NCBI GenBank assembly: GCA_028819955.1
Contig: JAPPKP010000022.1
Span: 1 to 10,485 of the forward strand
Reading direction: 5' to 3'
DNA length: 10,485 bases
Source: Rhodospirillaceae bacterium
GTDB lineage: Bacteria; Pseudomonadota; Alphaproteobacteria; UBA828
Shown piece after piece: positions 1 to 5,919 of this stretch. A model generated the notes under the pieces. That model saw only the letters and a program-made list of their open reading frames with translations, was not told the DNA's origin and made no database searches. Made by a program: the position numbers and the translations under genes. The number at the start of each line of letters is the position of its first letter. Positions within the stretch are counted from its first letter, which is position 1.

Positions 1-2
1 AG

Positions 3-38
3 CGGTCAACTCATCTGGTACATAAACCGGTCAACTCA
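3..38. repeat. 11-bp direct repeat pair in the gene-free left edge
   Basis: The plus-strand 11-mer CGGTCAACTCA occurs at 3-13 and again, identically, at 28-38, giving a 25-base period. On the minus strand it reads TGAGTTGACCG, which contains TTGACC, a good match to a sigma-70 -35 hexamer. The repeat lies downstream of the phosphoesterase gene and upstream of whatever minus-strand gene follows beyond the window (yebC often follows in alphaproteobacteria). It may be a pair of regulator half-sites, tandem -35 elements, or the end of a longer repeat array. No good -10 hexamer follows the inner copy at 17-18 bases. The remaining bases of 1-94 hold no gene and no clear terminator. Confidence 0.5.
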
Positions 39-94
39 AAATGTGCTCGACAGCCTGCCGCTGAAGCGTGTCCGAACAATCGCGCGGCGCTTGC

Positions 95-907
95 TCATGT
101 CGGCGAGGAGGGGTGGAGCACGCCGCCCCGCCGCAGCACGTCGACATGGCGGGCGAGCCCGGTGTCGTCGTCGGTCTCGACCAGGACGGCGCAGAGGGTG
201 GCCTCGCCCTCAGCGGGCGTTGCGCGGGGGCCGGGGCGCTTTCGTGTGAAGCGAGCGAGGGGCGCATCGACCGCGAGCCCGATGATCGATTCGTAGCTGC
301 CGCACATGCCGACGTCCGAGATGTAGGCCGTCCCCTTGGGCAGGATGCGGTGATCGGCGGTCGGCACGTGGGTGTGGGTGCCCACCGCCAGCGACACCCG
401 GCCGTCGGCGAGGTACGCGAGCGCCTGCTTCTCACTCGTGGCCTCGCCGTGGATGTCGAGCACGATCGCATCCACCGACTGCCCGAGCCGGTGCTCCTGC
501 AGCGTCTCTTCGACGCAGGCGAAAGGCTCGCCGATGGGGTCCATGAAGAGCTGCGTGAGCACCTGGAAGACGAAGACCGAGCGCCCGTCGCGCGTGTGCA
601 GCAGCGCGCCGGCGCTGCCGGGCGTGCCCTTGGGGTAGTTGCGGGCGCGGACCAGCCGCCGGTCGGTCTCGATGTAGCTCTCGGTCCCCCGCTGGTCCCA
701 GGCATGGTTGCCGAGGGTAATCACGTCGGCACCGACCTGATAGAGGGCCTTGCAGATCTCGGCGGTGATGCCGAAGCCGCCTGCGGCGTTTTCGCCGTTA
801 ACGATCACCAGGTCGAGGGCGAGCTCCTCGCGCAGGCTCGGCAGGTGTTCCGTCAGAATGTCACGGCCGGGGCGGCCGACGACATCGCCGCAGAACAGGA
901 TGCGCAT
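95..907 (-). CDS. TIGR00282/YmdB-like metallophosphoesterase
   Basis: A 270-residue calcineurin-like phosphoesterase of the TIGR00282/YmdB family; characterised members hydrolyse cyclic nucleotides (2',3'-cAMP and related) with a di-metal centre. All expected ligands are visible: D8 in GDVVG, E39 and N40 in NGEN, N67 and catalytic H68 in GNHAWD, H153 in DIHGE, and H178/H180 in GTHTHVPTAD. Length matches the family. There is no signal peptide or membrane segment, so it should be cytosolic. The ATG at 907 is preceded by a GGGAG-type Shine-Dalgarno sequence, and the protein begins directly with the first beta strand and its metal-binding Asp. The gene starts 25 bases after the cyclo-ligase stop, suggesting co-transcription. 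The family assignment is firm; the true cellular substrate is not known from sequence. Confidence 0.93.
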   Translation of the reverse strand: MRILFCGDVVGRPGRDILTEHLPSLREELALDLVIVNGENAAGGFGITAEICKALYQVGADVITLGNHAWDQRGTESYIETDRRLVRARNYPKGTPGSAGALLHTRDGRSVFVFQVLTQLFMDPIGEPFACVEETLQEHRLGQSVDAIVLDIHGEATSEKQALAYLADGRVSLAVGTHTHVPTADHRILPKGTAYISDVGMCGSYESIIGLAVDAPLARFTRKRPGPRATPAEGEATLCAVLVETDDDTGLARHVDVLRRGGVLHPSSPT

Positions 908-932
908 CGTTCCGCTCCCGTCGCGTTCGCGA

Positions 933-1532
933 TCAGGCCGCGCGCGGAGCGATCGGCATGGCGCCCCGCTCGGTCACGATCCAGTCCAGCGGCTCGTCAT
1001 GCTCTTCACGCGGCAGGCCCTGCATGAGCTGCTCGGTGTAGGCGAGGCCCACGGCGACGGTCGGGCGCGTCTGGCGCAGCGCGCGCAGGGAACGGTCGTA
1101 GTAGCCGCCGCCGTAGCCCAGGCGGTAGCCATCCCGGTCGTAGGCGAGTAGCGGCACCAGTAGGTGAGTCGGTTGGGCCGGCGCCGCATCCTCCGCAGGT
1201 TCCGGGATGCGGAACGGCCCGCGCGAGAGCGCAGCACCCGGCGTCCAGACGCGAAACTGCAGCGCTTCGCCCTTGCCAGCCACGGCGGGCAAGCAGCACA
1301 CGAAGCCGGCACCGACGAGCCGCACCAGCAGAGGCATGGCGTCGATCTCGTCCCGGATCGCCCAATAGCCGGAGATCACCGCGCCCGCAGGCGTGGGAAC
1401 TGCGGCGAGATAGTGGTTGGCGGCCCGCACGCCGGCACCCGGCCCCGCTGCCCGCCGTGCGGACCTGCGCCGTGCCAGCGCATACTCGCGCAGCGCCTGC
1501 TTGCGGTCGTGGATGGCAGCGCTGTGAGACAC
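933..1532 (-). CDS. fthC: 5-formyltetrahydrofolate cyclo-ligase
   Basis: A 199-residue 5-formyltetrahydrofolate cyclo-ligase (methenyltetrahydrofolate synthetase, MTHFS; YgfA in E. coli), which converts 5-formyl-THF plus ATP to 5,10-methenyl-THF in cytosolic one-carbon metabolism. The diagnostic motif RLGYGGGYYD lies at residues 137-146, preceded by VPLLAYD. DEID with E62 fits the folate-side acidic residue, the N-terminal K11-x-x-L-R segment fits the ATP-contact region, and the C-terminal HDEPLDWIVTE is typical. The start is GTG at 1532, because no in-frame ATG or GTG gives a better N-terminus; an ATG at 1545 is in another frame. The gene lies directly downstream of 6S RNA, an arrangement widely conserved in proteobacteria, and may be produced by read-through of the zapA-6S transcript. 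Confidence 0.94.
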   Translation of the reverse strand: MSHSAAIHDRKQALREYALARRRSARRAAGPGAGVRAANHYLAAVPTPAGAVISGYWAIRDEIDAMPLLVRLVGAGFVCCLPAVAGKGEALQFRVWTPGAALSRGPFRIPEPAEDAAPAQPTHLLVPLLAYDRDGYRLGYGGGYYDRSLRALRQTRPTVAVGLAYTEQLMQGLPREEHDEPLDWIVTERGAMPIAPRAA

Positions 1533-1552
1533 GGCCGGTCCCCATGAAACGG

Positions 1553-1690
1553 AAAAGGACGGCCCCGCCTGAACCGTCGCACCCAGAGCTTCCTCCAGGC
1601 CGAAAAGACCAGGTGGGCGCCGTGTTGCCGAGACCGCGGCCCCGGCAGGGACAGCTCCCGAGAAGCGAAAATTGACCGCGGGAAACAGTC
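1553..1690 (-). ncRNA. ssrS: 6S RNA
   Basis: The non-coding gap between zapA and the cyclo-ligase gene carries an alphaproteobacterial 6S RNA, which binds sigma-70 RNA polymerase by mimicking an open promoter. On the minus strand the conserved blocks occur in order: TTTCCCGCGGT, then CGGGAGCTGTCCCTG, then CAACACGGCGCCCACCTGG, then CTCTGGGTGCGACGG, then GGCGGGG followed by a T-rich stretch. The CCCGC near the 5' end can pair with GCGGG near the 3' end to form the closing stem, and GCGCCCA can pair with TGGGTGC (one G-U) in the upper stem. Length is about 138 bases; the ends are estimated to within about 10 bases. Recognition rests on remembered family motifs and synteny, not a covariance search. 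No strong dedicated promoter was seen, so it may be processed from the zapA transcript. Confidence 0.9.
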
Positions 1691-1728
1691 GGTGCGACTA
1701 ATCCGGCAGTAACCGTCCGAGAAGAAAT

Positions 1729-2082
1729 CTAGTCTTTCTCTAGACTGCCGGCAATATTCTCGATCCGCTCGGCGAGCGCGTCCACGACCGGCGCGAACCT
1801 GGCTTCGAGCGCCGCCTCGGCGTCAACCCGGGCCCTGCGCTCGGCGATCCTCGCGTGCGATTGCAGCCGGTCGAGCTCGTCGTAGGCGTCGGCCAGCTCG
1901 TCGGCAACGACCAGGCTGGTCATGAGCAGGAGGCGGACCTCGCCGACCCGTCCCACGGTCTCGGCCAGCTCCTGGGCCCGGCGATCGACGTAGGCCGCGA
2001 GCTTGACCACGTGCTCTTCCTGGCCGTCGTCGCAGGAGACCGGATAGCGCCGCCCGCCGATGGTGACCGCAACTTCGCCCAT
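1729..2082 (-). CDS. zapA: Cell division protein ZapA
   Basis: A 117-residue ZapA-family protein, which binds FtsZ filaments at the division septum and promotes their bundling. The N-terminal half has the family pattern: beta strands around VAVTIGGRRYPVSC, then EEHVVKLAAYVDRRAQEL and VRLLLMTSLVVADEL. The rest is a long charged helix (about residues 62-117) suited to the ZapA coiled-coil dimer. The ATG at 2082 overlaps the upstream gene's stop by one base (TAATG), a strong sign of translational coupling. The gene lies immediately 5' of 6S RNA, a well-known proteobacterial arrangement. Short inverted repeats (TCTAG/CTAGA at 1728-1744) sit over the stop codon and could form a small hairpin ahead of 6S RNA. 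Cytosolic; no signal peptide. Confidence 0.92.
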   Translation of the reverse strand: MGEVAVTIGGRRYPVSCDDGQEEHVVKLAAYVDRRAQELAETVGRVGEVRLLLMTSLVVADELADAYDELDRLQSHARIAERRARVDAEAALEARFAPVVDALAERIENIAGSLEKD

Positions 2083-2393
2083 TAGACCCCCAGGATCGCG
2101 CGGAGCGAGCCGATCGCGTCATCGAGCCGCTCGGCCACCGCTTCGTTGGCCTGGCGCGTGGCGGCCTGGCGTTCTCTCGCTTCCGTCAGCGCCCGCGCAA
2201 GCCGCGCCCGCTCCACTCTGAGGTTCTCGAGATCGGCGCGCAGCCCATCCCGCTCGCGCTCGACGTCGGCAATCGCACCCGCCAACGCCGGCGCGTGCGC
2301 GTCCTGCCCCAATAGCTGGCCGTTTGCGAGCACCCAGTCGAGCCGGTCCACGGCCTGCTCAAGCCGGTCGCTCGCCTTCTTCAGCTCCGACAT
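2082..2393 (-). CDS. DUF4164-type coiled-coil protein upstream of zapA
   Basis: A 103-residue, strongly charged, Arg/Glu/Ala-rich protein predicted to be mostly coiled coil (about residues 38-95, for example VERERDGLRADLENLRVER). Its size, composition and place directly upstream of zapA match the DUF4164 proteins found there in many alphaproteobacteria. Function is unknown; a role with ZapA in division is inferred only from tight coupling. I chose the ATG at 2393 (MSELKKASDRLEQAV). The reading frame stays open to a GTG at 2459, but that codon overlaps a promoter -10 element, and the extra 22 residues (Phe, Arg, Asn-rich) do not look like the rest of the protein. The Shine-Dalgarno sequence is poor; the bases before the ATG are GCCTTTTTC. 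Confidence 0.75.
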   Translation of the reverse strand: MSELKKASDRLEQAVDRLDWVLANGQLLGQDAHAPALAGAIADVERERDGLRADLENLRVERARLARALTEARERQAATRQANEAVAERLDDAIGSLRAILGV

Positions 2394-2455
2394 GAAAAAG
2401 GCGCTGTTGTTCGTGTTGCGGGCTATAAAATATCGATCTCCCACCCGCGTCCGAA

Positions 2456-2484
2456 ACACTAGAGCGCTCGCCTGCGAGCGTCAA
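2456..2484 (-). promoter_or_regulatory. Probable sigma-70-type promoter for DUF4164-zapA-6S unit
   Basis: On the minus strand, TTGACG (2484-2479) is separated by exactly 17 bases from TAGTGT (2461-2456). The -35 matches consensus at five of six positions, while the -10 matches at three, including the first two and last bases. Transcription would start near 2449, giving a leader of about 56 bases before the ATG at 2393. The leader has an AT-rich block (TATTTTATAG) flanked by GCGGG/CCCGC arms (2448-2444 and 2422-2418). Position in the gap after the carboxypeptidase gene supports a new transcription unit. This is a pattern match only. Confidence 0.5.
2465..2480. repeat. 7-bp inverted repeat inside the promoter spacer
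   Basis: CGCTCGC at 2465-2471 and GCGAGCG at 2474-2480 are perfect inverted repeats separated by two bases. The palindrome occupies the spacer of the putative promoter and the last two bases of its -35 element. It is either an operator-like site or a short hairpin ending the upstream carboxypeptidase transcript (its stop is 37 bases upstream). No run of T follows it on the minus strand, so a classical intrinsic terminator is less likely. Confidence 0.45.
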
Positions 2485-2516
2485 CGATTCGTGCGCAAGA
2501 CCGGTGTTCGTGGGGT

Positions 2517-4001
2517 TCAGTTGAGGTAGCGCCTCTGCAGGTGGGCCTTGAAGACGGCGGTGCCGAGCGGCGCGCCGGCGGCGCGTTCGAGCAGCACCGG
2601 GCCCTCGTAACGGGACGCGAGGCCGTGAACGTTGGCCCTGAGCCACCCGAACAGGGGCGAGAAATCGCCGCGCTCGATAGCCTCCCACAGGTCTGGCTCG
2701 TCGTGGGCCGCCGCGTTGAAAAACTGCGCCGCCATCAACGCACCGACGGTGTAGCTCGGGAAGTAGCCCAGCTCGCCCACCGACCAGTGGATGTCCTGCA
2801 GGCATCCTTGCGCGTCGTCTTCCGGCCTGAGCCCGAGCAGGGCTTCGTGGATATCGGCCCAGGCGCCGGGAATATCGTCGCAGGCGAGATCGTCCGCGAT
2901 CAAGGCGCGCTCCAGCCGGTAGCGCAGCATGATATGGGCAGGATAGGTTACCTCGTCGGCGTCCACCCGGATGGTGCCCGGCTCCACGCGGATCGCCTGC
3001 CGATAGAGCGCCTCCTCGTCCGCAGAGGCTCCTTCGCCGCCCAGATGCTCGTGCAGCAACGGCGCGAGGAAGCGCATGAAGGGTTGGCTGCGGCAGGCCT
3101 GCATCTCGATCAACAGCGACTGGCTCTCATGCAGCGCCATGCCGCCCGCCTGGCCCACCGGCTGGTATCGCCACGCCTTCGGCAAGCCGGCCTCGTAGAG
3201 CGCGTGGCCGGTCTCGTGCAGCACGCCCATGAGGCCAGAGAGAACGTCAGTCTCGTCGTAGCGGGTGGTGATGCGGATGTCCCCGGCGCTACCGCCGCAG
3301 AAGGGGTGGAGGCTGACATCGAGGCGCCCGTGGTCGAAGTCGAACCCGAGCGCCGTCATCAGGCGCTTGGCGAGCACCTGCTGTGCGTCCACGGAGCCGC
3401 TCACCGGCGGCGGTGTGCCGGCGCCGGCCTGCACCTCGCGCACCCGGCCCAGGAACTCGGGAAGGAAGCCCGCGAGGTCGTCGAAGAGCGGGTCGATGAC
3501 GGCGCAGCGCAGCCCCGGCTCGTAGGAATCGACCAGCCCGTCGTAGGGTGCGACGCCCAGCGCCGTGCCCAGCGCCGCCGCCTTCTCGCGGACAAGGCCG
3601 AGCAGCGGCTCGAAAGCCTGCCCGAAGGCGGCGAAGTCGCTCGCCGGCCGGGCCTCCCGCCACACCATCTCGCAGTGCGACGATGCCTCGCTCAGCGCCT
3701 GCACCAGGTCGGCCGGCAGCGCCGCCGCTTGGCGCCAGCGCCGGCGCATGTGGGCGAGATTGGCCCGCTGCCAGTGGTCGAGAGAATCCGTTTCCGCCTC
3801 GGCCTCGTCCAGCAGGTCGCAAACGCGGGCATCGGTCAGCAGCTCGTGACGAATCAGCGCGAGCTCGGCGAGCTGGGCCGCGCGTGGCTCGGCGCCGCCC
3901 GGCGGCATCATCGTCGCCCAATCCCAGTGCAGAATCCCGGCCGCGCCGCCGAGCAGGCCGAGCCGGCGGAAGCGGGCCTCCAGCGCGGTGTAGGCGCTCA
4001 C
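2517..4001 (-). CDS. M32-family metallocarboxypeptidase (thermostable carboxypeptidase 1 type)
   Basis: A 494-residue zinc carboxypeptidase of MEROPS family M32, predicted to trim C-terminal residues from peptides in the cytosol. Length is normal for the family. Visible family motifs in order: HPF (232-234), DIRITTRY (241-248), zinc site HETGH (262-266), HESQS (291-295) with E292 the likely third zinc ligand, and IRVDADEVTYPAHI further on. There is no signal peptide. The start is GTG at 4001, whose last two bases lie in the SURF1 stop codon (GTGA overlap), so it is translationally coupled to surf1; a GAGGACGAGG stretch just upstream can serve as the ribosome site. It is the last gene of the cox unit before a gap with a new promoter. 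No known role in oxidase assembly; the linkage may be incidental. Confidence 0.94.
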   Translation of the reverse strand: MSAYTALEARFRRLGLLGGAAGILHWDWATMMPPGGAEPRAAQLAELALIRHELLTDARVCDLLDEAEAETDSLDHWQRANLAHMRRRWRQAAALPADLVQALSEASSHCEMVWREARPASDFAAFGQAFEPLLGLVREKAAALGTALGVAPYDGLVDSYEPGLRCAVIDPLFDDLAGFLPEFLGRVREVQAGAGTPPPVSGSVDAQQVLAKRLMTALGFDFDHGRLDVSLHPFCGGSAGDIRITTRYDETDVLSGLMGVLHETGHALYEAGLPKAWRYQPVGQAGGMALHESQSLLIEMQACRSQPFMRFLAPLLHEHLGGEGASADEEALYRQAIRVEPGTIRVDADEVTYPAHIMLRYRLERALIADDLACDDIPGAWADIHEALLGLRPEDDAQGCLQDIHWSVGELGYFPSYTVGALMAAQFFNAAAHDEPDLWEAIERGDFSPLFGWLRANVHGLASRYEGPVLLERAAGAPLGTAVFKAHLQRRYLN

Positions 4002-4714
4002 GCCTCGTCCTCGTCCGCGCTACGGCCGCGGCGCACGTAGATCGCGTAGATCACGGCCAGGCTGATCGCGAGCGCGTACCAGATCACGATGTACTGCATG
4101 TGCTCGCTGCGCAGCTCGATCTTGGTCTGCCCGCCGATGGGCAAGCCACCCGGATTGGGGGCGGGGCCCGCGTCGACCAGAAAAGACGGCGGTGGAATAC
4201 CCGCCTTGGCTGCAAGCGCTTCCGTATCGGTCCAGAACCAGATGTTATTCTCGGGCTCGTTGTCGGGTGTGAACCAGCCGGCCCGCCCGCCCGGCACCAC
4301 GACGCCTTCAAGACGATACGTGCCTTGGAGCTGGCCCCCGAGCCGCGTCTCGGGCTCCTTGTTATCGAGCGGCACCCAGCCCCGGTTGACCAGCACCGCC
4401 GTGCCATCCGTGCGCTCGAACGGGGTGATGATCTGGTAGCCCACCCGGCGGTCGAAGGTGCGCGCCGCGAGGAACATCTCCGCCTCGTGGCGGAAGCTCC
4501 CCTCCAGCCAGACCCTGCGGTAGGAGAAGGGTGTTGGATCGTCGAGCGCGGCGGGCAGCATCACCGCCTCCGCCTGGAATTGGGCACGGCGTTCCTCGTT
4601 GAGCTCGGTCTTCCACATCAGGCGATGCACCTGCCAGGAGCCGAGCGCGAGCAGAATCATGATGGCTGGGATCGCGAACCACGTCGCCCGCCTGCGGGCG
4701 CGGTCACTCGTCAC
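3998..4714 (-). CDS. surf1: SURF1 family cytochrome oxidase assembly protein
   Basis: SURF1/Shy1 family inner-membrane protein that helps heme a insertion into cytochrome oxidase subunit I. The sequence has the family's two-helix layout: an N-terminal membrane segment (FAIPAIMILLALGSWQVHRL), a large periplasmic domain with VLVNRGWVPLD and the segment WFTPDNEPENNIWFW, then LRSEHMQYIVIWYALAISL and a second membrane helix near the end. The start is uncertain. I give GTG at 4714 (238 residues), 19 bases after the DUF983 stop. TTG at 4744 would add ten residues and overlap that gene. An ATG at 4734 overlapping the upstream stop (TGATG) is out of frame and meets a stop after seven codons. This start region contains a tandem duplication, described separately. 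The 3' end overlaps the carboxypeptidase start. Confidence 0.9.
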   Translation of the reverse strand: MTSDRARRRATWFAIPAIMILLALGSWQVHRLMWKTELNEERRAQFQAEAVMLPAALDDPTPFSYRRVWLEGSFRHEAEMFLAARTFDRRVGYQIITPFERTDGTAVLVNRGWVPLDNKEPETRLGGQLQGTYRLEGVVVPGGRAGWFTPDNEPENNIWFWTDTEALAAKAGIPPPSFLVDAGPAPNPGGLPIGGQTKIELRSEHMQYIVIWYALAISLAVIYAIYVRRGRSADEDEA

Positions 4715-4739
4715 CCGCCGCCGGGCGCGGTCATCACTC
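4683..4739. repeat. Imperfect in-frame tandem duplication at the surf1 start
   Basis: Plus-strand bases 4710-4739 (30 bases) and 4683-4709 (27 bases) are adjacent copies of one unit, differing by three substitutions and one 3-base gap. On the minus strand both begin GAGTGA and run into ACCGCGCCCG. In the SURF1 frame they encode SDDRARRRVT followed by SDRARRRAT, so the duplication keeps the frame. It spans the DUF983 stop codon (4734-4736) and every candidate SURF1 start except the TTG at 4744. Confidence 0.75.
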
Positions 4740-5105
4740 GCCAAAGCCGGCCGCTCTGTGCCTGTACTGAAGGGCGATCAGAAGCGCCTTGGCAGGTCGC
4801 AACAACGCAAGGCTCAAGACGGTGATCGCAGGCAGCCAGAGCACCGCATGGAGCCAGTAGGGCGGCGCGTGGGTGAACTCCAGCCAGAACGCCAGCGCGA
4901 CGACGATGCCGCCGACGATGAACATCACGAAGACGGCTGGCCCGTCGGCGCTGTCATGCTGCGAAAGCTCGAATTCGCACACGCTGCAGCGCTCGGCGAC
5001 CCGCAGGTAGCCTCTGAACAGCTTGCCGCGTCCGCACCGGGGGCAGCGGAAGAGCAGGCCGGCCTTCAGGACCGAGACCGGCGGATAGTCGGCCCCATCC
5101 GCCAT
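4734..5105 (-). CDS. DUF983 zinc-ribbon membrane protein
   Basis: A 123-residue DUF983 family protein. The N-terminal part has a four-cysteine zinc ribbon (C21-P-R-C24 and C40-S-V-C43) within LLFRCPRCGRGKLFRGYL, typical of the family. Two predicted membrane helices follow (about residues 56-75 and 84-103). The ATG at 5105 lies 10 bases after the coxC stop, and the protein starts MADGADYPPVSVLKAGLL; longer in-frame versions would run back through coxC and are not credible. DUF983 genes are often located between coxC and surf1 in alphaproteobacteria, so a role in oxidase maturation or membrane metal handling is suggested by context, but no function is established. The 3' end falls in the duplicated segment shared with the surf1 start. 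Confidence 0.88.
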   Translation of the reverse strand: MADGADYPPVSVLKAGLLFRCPRCGRGKLFRGYLRVAERCSVCEFELSQHDSADGPAVFVMFIVGGIVVALAFWLEFTHAPPYWLHAVLWLPAITVLSLALLRPAKALLIALQYRHRAAGFGE

Positions 5106-5115
5106 GCCGTCTCGA

Positions 5116-5919
5116 TCAACCGCCCCACCAGTAGACCCAGATGAACAGGAACAGCCACACGACGTCGACGAAGTGCCAGTACCATGCCGCGGCTTCGAGA
5201 CCGATATGCTGGTCCGGCTTGAACTGCTTCTTGAGCGCCCGGTAGAGGCAGACCGCGAGGAAGATCGCGCCGACGGTGACGTGGAAGCCGTGGAATCCCG
5301 TCGCCATGAAGAAGGTAGAGGGATAGATGCCATCGCGGAAGCCGAAGGCCGCGTGGGCGTACTCGTATCCCTGCACGCCGATGAAGGCGACGCCGAGCAC
5401 GACGGTGAGCGCGAGGCCGTAGACCAGCTGCTGCTGGTTGCCGTGGCGGAGCGCATGATGCGCCCAGGTCACGGTAGCGCCGGAGGTCAGCAGCAGCAGC
5501 GTGTTCACGAACGGGAGCCGCCAGGCGGGGATGACCTCGACCCCTGGCGGCGGCCAGGTGTTGGCGATGACGTCGGGCGGCATGATCGAGGCGTTGAAGA
5601 ACGCCCAGAAGAACGCCGCGAAGAACATCACCTCGGACGCGATGAAGAGCACCATGCCGAAGCGCAGGCCCCGCTGCACAACCTGCGTGTGCTCGTTCTC
5701 GACCAGCGCCTCGCGGATCACGTCCCGCCACCAGAAGTACATGGTGAGCAGGACCACGACCCCGCCGATGGTCATCAGCCAGAGCTGGCCGGTGTGCATG
5801 AAGATGACCACGCCGCCGAGTCCCAGACCGCCCCCGCCCAGGGCGCCGATGACCGGCCACGGGCTCGGCTTCACCATGTGGTAATCGTGGTTCGCGGTCC
5901 CGTGTGCGCTATCCGCCAT
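5116..5919 (-). CDS. coxC: Cytochrome c oxidase subunit III
   Basis: A 267-residue subunit III of an aa3-type cytochrome c oxidase, the integral-membrane core subunit that stabilises subunit I and its proton uptake. Seven transmembrane helices are expected and are visible as hydrophobic blocks. Family signatures include SEVMFFAAFFWAFFNAS with conserved E96, TWAHHALRHG (151-160), GFHGFHVTVGAIFL with H210 and H213, and the C-terminal HFVDVVWLFLFIWVYWWGG. A glycine-rich stretch (28-36) precedes the first helix. The ATG at 5919 lies 11 bases inside the ctaG coding sequence, so translation is probably coupled to it. The order ctaG-coxC is standard in alphaproteobacteria. Confidence 0.97.
   Translation of the reverse strand: MADSAHGTANHDYHMVKPSPWPVIGALGGGGLGLGGVVIFMHTGQLWLMTIGGVVVLLTMYFWWRDVIREALVENEHTQVVQRGLRFGMVLFIASEVMFFAAFFWAFFNASIMPPDVIANTWPPPGVEVIPAWRLPFVNTLLLLTSGATVTWAHHALRHGNQQQLVYGLALTVVLGVAFIGVQGYEYAHAAFGFRDGIYPSTFFMATGFHGFHVTVGAIFLAVCLYRALKKQFKPDQHIGLEAAAWYWHFVDVVWLFLFIWVYWWGG

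Noticed and set aside
2394..2459. 22-residue N-terminal extension of the DUF4164 protein from GTG 2459
   Set aside because: The GTG overlaps the -10 element of the putative promoter and precedes the expected transcription start; the extension's composition differs from the coiled-coil protein.
2465..2480. Inverted repeat as an intrinsic terminator for the cox/peptidase unit
   Set aside because: The stem is short and no T-run follows on the minus strand, so I list it as a palindrome rather than a terminator.
2541..4040. 499-codon plus-strand open frame opposite the carboxypeptidase
   Set aside because: It mirrors the M32 gene almost exactly, is rich in Arg, Gly, Gln and Val with no recognisable fold, and has no independent context.
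3548..4825. 425-codon plus-strand open frame
   Set aside because: It lies antisense to the M32 peptidase and surf1, which have full family motifs. Its product is Arg/Ala/Pro-rich with no domain, as expected of a shadow frame in GC-rich DNA.
4734..5456. 240-codon minus-strand frame ending at the DUF983 stop
   Set aside because: The first part is coxC read out of frame (Ser/Arg-rich); the DUF983 domain begins at the ATG at 5105.
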